Assembly: GCA_041395905.1 (NCBI GenBank)
Contig: JAWKZP010000005.1
Span: forward strand, 248,001 to 312,000
From: UBA7803 sp041395905
GTDB lineage: Bacteria; Pseudomonadota; Gammaproteobacteria; Pseudomonadales; Azotimanducaceae
Length of the DNA: 64,000 nucleotides
Direction of reading: 5' to 3'
A program made the translations under genes and the position numbers. Below, one piece after another: positions 62,130 through 64,000 of the stretch. The notes beneath the pieces were generated by a model. It did no database searches, had not been told where the DNA came from, and was given only the letters and a program-made list of their open reading frames with translations. Position 1 is the first letter of the stretch; each line of letters begins with the position of its first letter.

Positions 62130-62142
62130 CGCGGCGGGGACC

Positions 62143-62466
62143 TCAACGCTCCAGCAGCTCGCGCTTGCCCGGCTTGCCGTCCCAGTCTTCGGCGTCAGGC
62201 AGGGCCTCTTGCTTCTCGGTGATGTTCGGCCAGATTTCTGCCAGCTCGGCGTTGAGCTCGAGGAAATCCTGCTGGTCTTCGGGCAGCTCGTCCTCGGAGA
62301 AGATGGCGTCCACCGGGCATTCGGGCTCGCACAGCGCGCAGTCGATGCACTCGTCCGGGTGAATGACCAGCATGTTCGGACCTTCGTAGAAGCAGTCTAC
62401 GGGACACACCTCGACGCAATCGGTGTGCTTGCACTTGATGCAGTTTTCTCCGACGACAAAGGTCAT
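62143..62466 (-). CDS. fdxA: Seven-iron ferredoxin FdxA
   Basis: A 107-residue ferredoxin of the Azotobacter FdI type. The N-terminal CIKCKHTDCVEVCPVDCF supplies ligands for the 3Fe-4S cluster and CIDCALCEPECPVDAI for the 4Fe-4S cluster. The C-terminal extension (FLELNAELAEIWPNITEKQ) is the family's usual one. It is encoded beside mutS, a very conserved pairing whose meaning is not known. It has its own probable promoter. Confidence 0.95.
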   Translation of the reverse strand: MTFVVGENCIKCKHTDCVEVCPVDCFYEGPNMLVIHPDECIDCALCEPECPVDAIFSEDELPEDQQDFLELNAELAEIWPNITEKQEALPDAEDWDGKPGKRELLER

Positions 62467-62495
62467 GACATGGGGCCCGTCAGCAAAAGCCCGCT

Positions 62496-62523
62496 ATTCT
62501 AGCGAGATTCAGGGGTCTGTCGA
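62496..62523 (-). promoter_or_regulatory. Probable fdxA promoter
   Basis: On the minus strand TCGACA (62523-62518, five of six to TTGACA) is followed after 16 bases by TAGAAT (62501-62496). The predicted transcript would start near 62489, about 23 bases before the fdxA ATG. The -35 half lies inside the last codons of mutS. Confidence 0.58.
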
Positions 62524-64000
62524 GACGTCGCTGAGGGCCTTGAGCTCGTAGAGCAGCTCGAGCGCCTGGCGCGGCGTCAGCGCATCGGGATCGATCTCGA
62601 CCAGGCGCCGCTCGGCGGGCCCGGGCCTGGCGCCGGGATCAGGGTCGCGTGGCGTCGGCGCGGCATTTGCGAACAGATCTCCCTGCGGCGACTGCGTCTG
62701 CAGTGCCTGGCGTTCCAGGGCCTCCAGCTTGAGCCGCGCGGCGTCCAGCACCGCGCCAGGGACGCCGGCGAGGCGCGCGACCTGCACGCCGTAGCTCTGG
62801 CTGGCAGGCCCTTCCCTGACGCTGTGCAGAAACACGATCCGCCCCTGGTGCTCGGTGGCAGCGAGATGCACGTTGGCGGTGCCGGGCAGTTCGTTCGCGA
62901 GCGCGGTCAGCTCGAAGTAGTGGGTGGCGAACAGGGTGAACGCCTGGCGCACCCGGGCCAGGAACTCGGCGGTCGCCCAGGCCAGTGCCAGCCCGTCGTA
63001 GGTGCTCGTGCCGCGGCCGATCTCGTCGAGCAGCACCAGACTCGAGGGCGTGGCGTTGTGCAGGATGTTGGCCGTCTCGGTCATCTCCACCATGAAGGTG
63101 GAGCGACCGCCCGACAGGTCATCGGATGCGCCGATGCGGGTGAAGATCCTGTCGATGGGGCCGATCCGCGCGGACCTGGCAGGAACGAAGCTGCCGCAGT
63201 AGGCGAGCAGCACGATCAGTGCCGTCTGCCGCATGTAGGTGGATTTGCCGCCCATGTTCGGCCCGGTGATGATCAGCATGCGCCGGCGCGCGTCGAGCAT
63301 CAGGTCGTTCGGCACGAACGGGTCGTGGCGCGCCGCGCGCACGACCGGGTGCCAGCCCTGCTCGATGGTGAGCTCGGGCGTCTCGCACAGCTCCGGTCGT
63401 GCCAGCCCCAACGCCAGCGCGCGCTCGGCGAACGCGCACAGCACGTCGAGCTCCGCGGCGGCCGCTGCCGCCGCGCGCAATCCATCCACCTGGTGCCAGA
63501 GACGTTCGATCAGCTGTTCGTAGAGCGTGCGTTCGAGCTTCAGCGCCCGGGCCTGACTGGTCAGCGCTTCGTCCTCGAAGGCCTTGAGCTCGGGGGTTAT
63601 GTAACGCTCCGCGTTCTTGAGCGTCTGCCGCCGCACGTACTCCGCGGGCACCGTATTGCTGGCGGCGCGGCTGGTCTCGATGTAGTAGCCATGCACCCGG
63701 TTGTAGCCTACCTTCAGCGTGGCAATGCCGGTGCGCTCGCGTTCCTGGCGCTCCAGTTGCGCCAGCCACTCGCTGGCGTTCTCCGTGAGGTCGCGCAGCT
63801 CGTCGAGCCGGGCGTCGAAACCCCGTGCGATGACACCGCCATCGCGCAGGGTGAGCGGCGGGGCTTCTACCAGGGCCTGCTCGAGCAGCGCGAGCTCCGT
63901 GGCGAAGTCGGGCATGAGATCGGCCAGGGCCGAGAGCCGGGCGGCCTGCAGGGGCTCAAGCGACCGCCGCAGTGCCGGCAGCTGACGCAGGCCGGTGCGC
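62509..64000 (-). CDS. mutS: DNA mismatch repair protein MutS, C-terminal part (cut by window edge)
   Basis: The frame is open from the window edge to the stop at 62509, about 496 residues, so roughly the C-terminal 58 percent of a usual 855-residue MutS. Visible are the lever and clamp (KVGYNRVHGYYIETSRAAS), the ATPase Walker A (GPNMGGKSTYMRQTALI), Walker B (VLLDEIGRGTSTYDGLALAW) and FATHYFELTALA. The C-terminal helices (LTPRQALELLYELKALSD) complete the dimerisation end. An ATG at 63915 is internal. The N-terminal mismatch-binding domain is outside the window. Confidence 0.96.
   Translation of the reverse strand, partial: RTGLRQLPALRRSLEPLQAARLSALADLMPDFATELALLEQALVEAPPLTLRDGGVIARGFDARLDELRDLTENASEWLAQLERQERERTGIATLKVGYNRVHGYYIETSRAASNTVPAEYVRRQTLKNAERYITPELKAFEDEALTSQARALKLERTLYEQLIERLWHQVDGLRAAAAAAAELDVLCAFAERALALGLARPELCETPELTIEQGWHPVVRAARHDPFVPNDLMLDARRRMLIITGPNMGGKSTYMRQTALIVLLAYCGSFVPARSARIGPIDRIFTRIGASDDLSGGRSTFMVEMTETANILHNATPSSLVLLDEIGRGTSTYDGLALAWATAEFLARVRQAFTLFATHYFELTALANELPGTANVHLAATEHQGRIVFLHSVREGPASQSYGVQVARLAGVPGAVLDAARLKLEALERQALQTQSPQGDLFANAAPTPRDPDPGARPGPAERRLVEIDPDALTPRQALELLYELKALSDVSTDP

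Noticed and set aside
63913..63915. ATG at 63915 as the start of a short MutS-like gene
   Set aside because: The same frame continues without a stop to the window edge with MutS-like sequence upstream (RTGLRQLPALRRSLEPL), so the ATG is internal.

Overview
The window is a dense, GC-rich stretch of chromosome from a gammaproteobacterium. It carries about 50 protein genes and no rRNA, tRNA, CRISPR array, insertion sequence or phage that I can recognise. Gene content and order (nadB/rpoE-rseABC-mucD-lepA-lepB-rnc-era-recO; dapE-dapD-dapC-glnD-map/rpsB-tsf-pyrH-frr-uppS-cdsA-rseP-bamA-skp-lpxD-fabZ-lpxA-lpxB-rnhB-dnaE; pyrG-kdsA-eno-ftsB-truD-pcm-nlpD-rpoS; fdxA-mutS) match the core arrangement of Xanthomonadales, Pseudomonadales and neighbouring high-GC orders. 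The lysine-rich AlgP/histone-H1-like protein and the type II secretion genes fit that placement. I cannot name the genus.

Layout. 1-2.9 kb: ygfZ (partial) diverges from sdhE-ygfX, which converge on nadB. 2.9-7.2 kb: the sigma-E envelope-stress operon rpoE-rseA-rseB-rseC-mucD. 7.5-17.0 kb: lepA, lepB, a DUF4845 gene, rnc, era, recO, rlmD, relA, adk. 17.2-18.8 kb: a 534-residue protein built on lysine-rich hexapeptide repeats. 18.9-21.8 kb: moeA (minus), then tsaB, an 85-residue unknown and rsmJ. 21.8-35.1 kb is one long minus-strand run: map, glnD, dapC, dapD, dapE, gspN, gspC, gspD, plsB. 35.1-57.8 kb is a long plus-strand run covering translation (rpsB, tsf, frr), the start of undecaprenyl and phospholipid synthesis (uppS, cdsA), outer-membrane assembly (rseP, bamA, skp), lipid A (lpxD, fabZ, lpxA, lpxB), replication (rnhB, dnaE), tilS, pyrG, kdsA, eno and ftsB. 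57.8-62.1 kb: truD, pcm, a DUF368 polyprenyl-phosphate transporter, nlpD, rpoS. The window ends with fdxA and the 3' part of mutS on the minus strand.

How the genes fit together. Much of the window builds or protects the envelope: sigma-E and its control proteins (RseA, RseB, RseC, MucD, RseP), BamA and Skp, Raetz-pathway enzymes and KDO synthesis (KdsA), UppS and a lipid-carrier recycler, LepB, and three type II secretion proteins. A second theme is stress and growth control: RelA, GlnD, RpoS.

I did not find an obvious new system. The observations most worth a second look are: (1) dxr, ispD and ispF are all missing from the two places where relatives keep them, which suggests a mevalonate route to isoprenoids; (2) RelA appears to lack the conserved-cysteine (zinc-finger) domain; (3) cdsA is split by an apparent one-base frameshift, and recO has lost its stop in a way that a single base would restore; (4) the lysine-rich protein holds a nested 18-bp minisatellite. 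Several 5' ends (ygfX, rpoE, moeA) are uncertain and are discussed in the entries.
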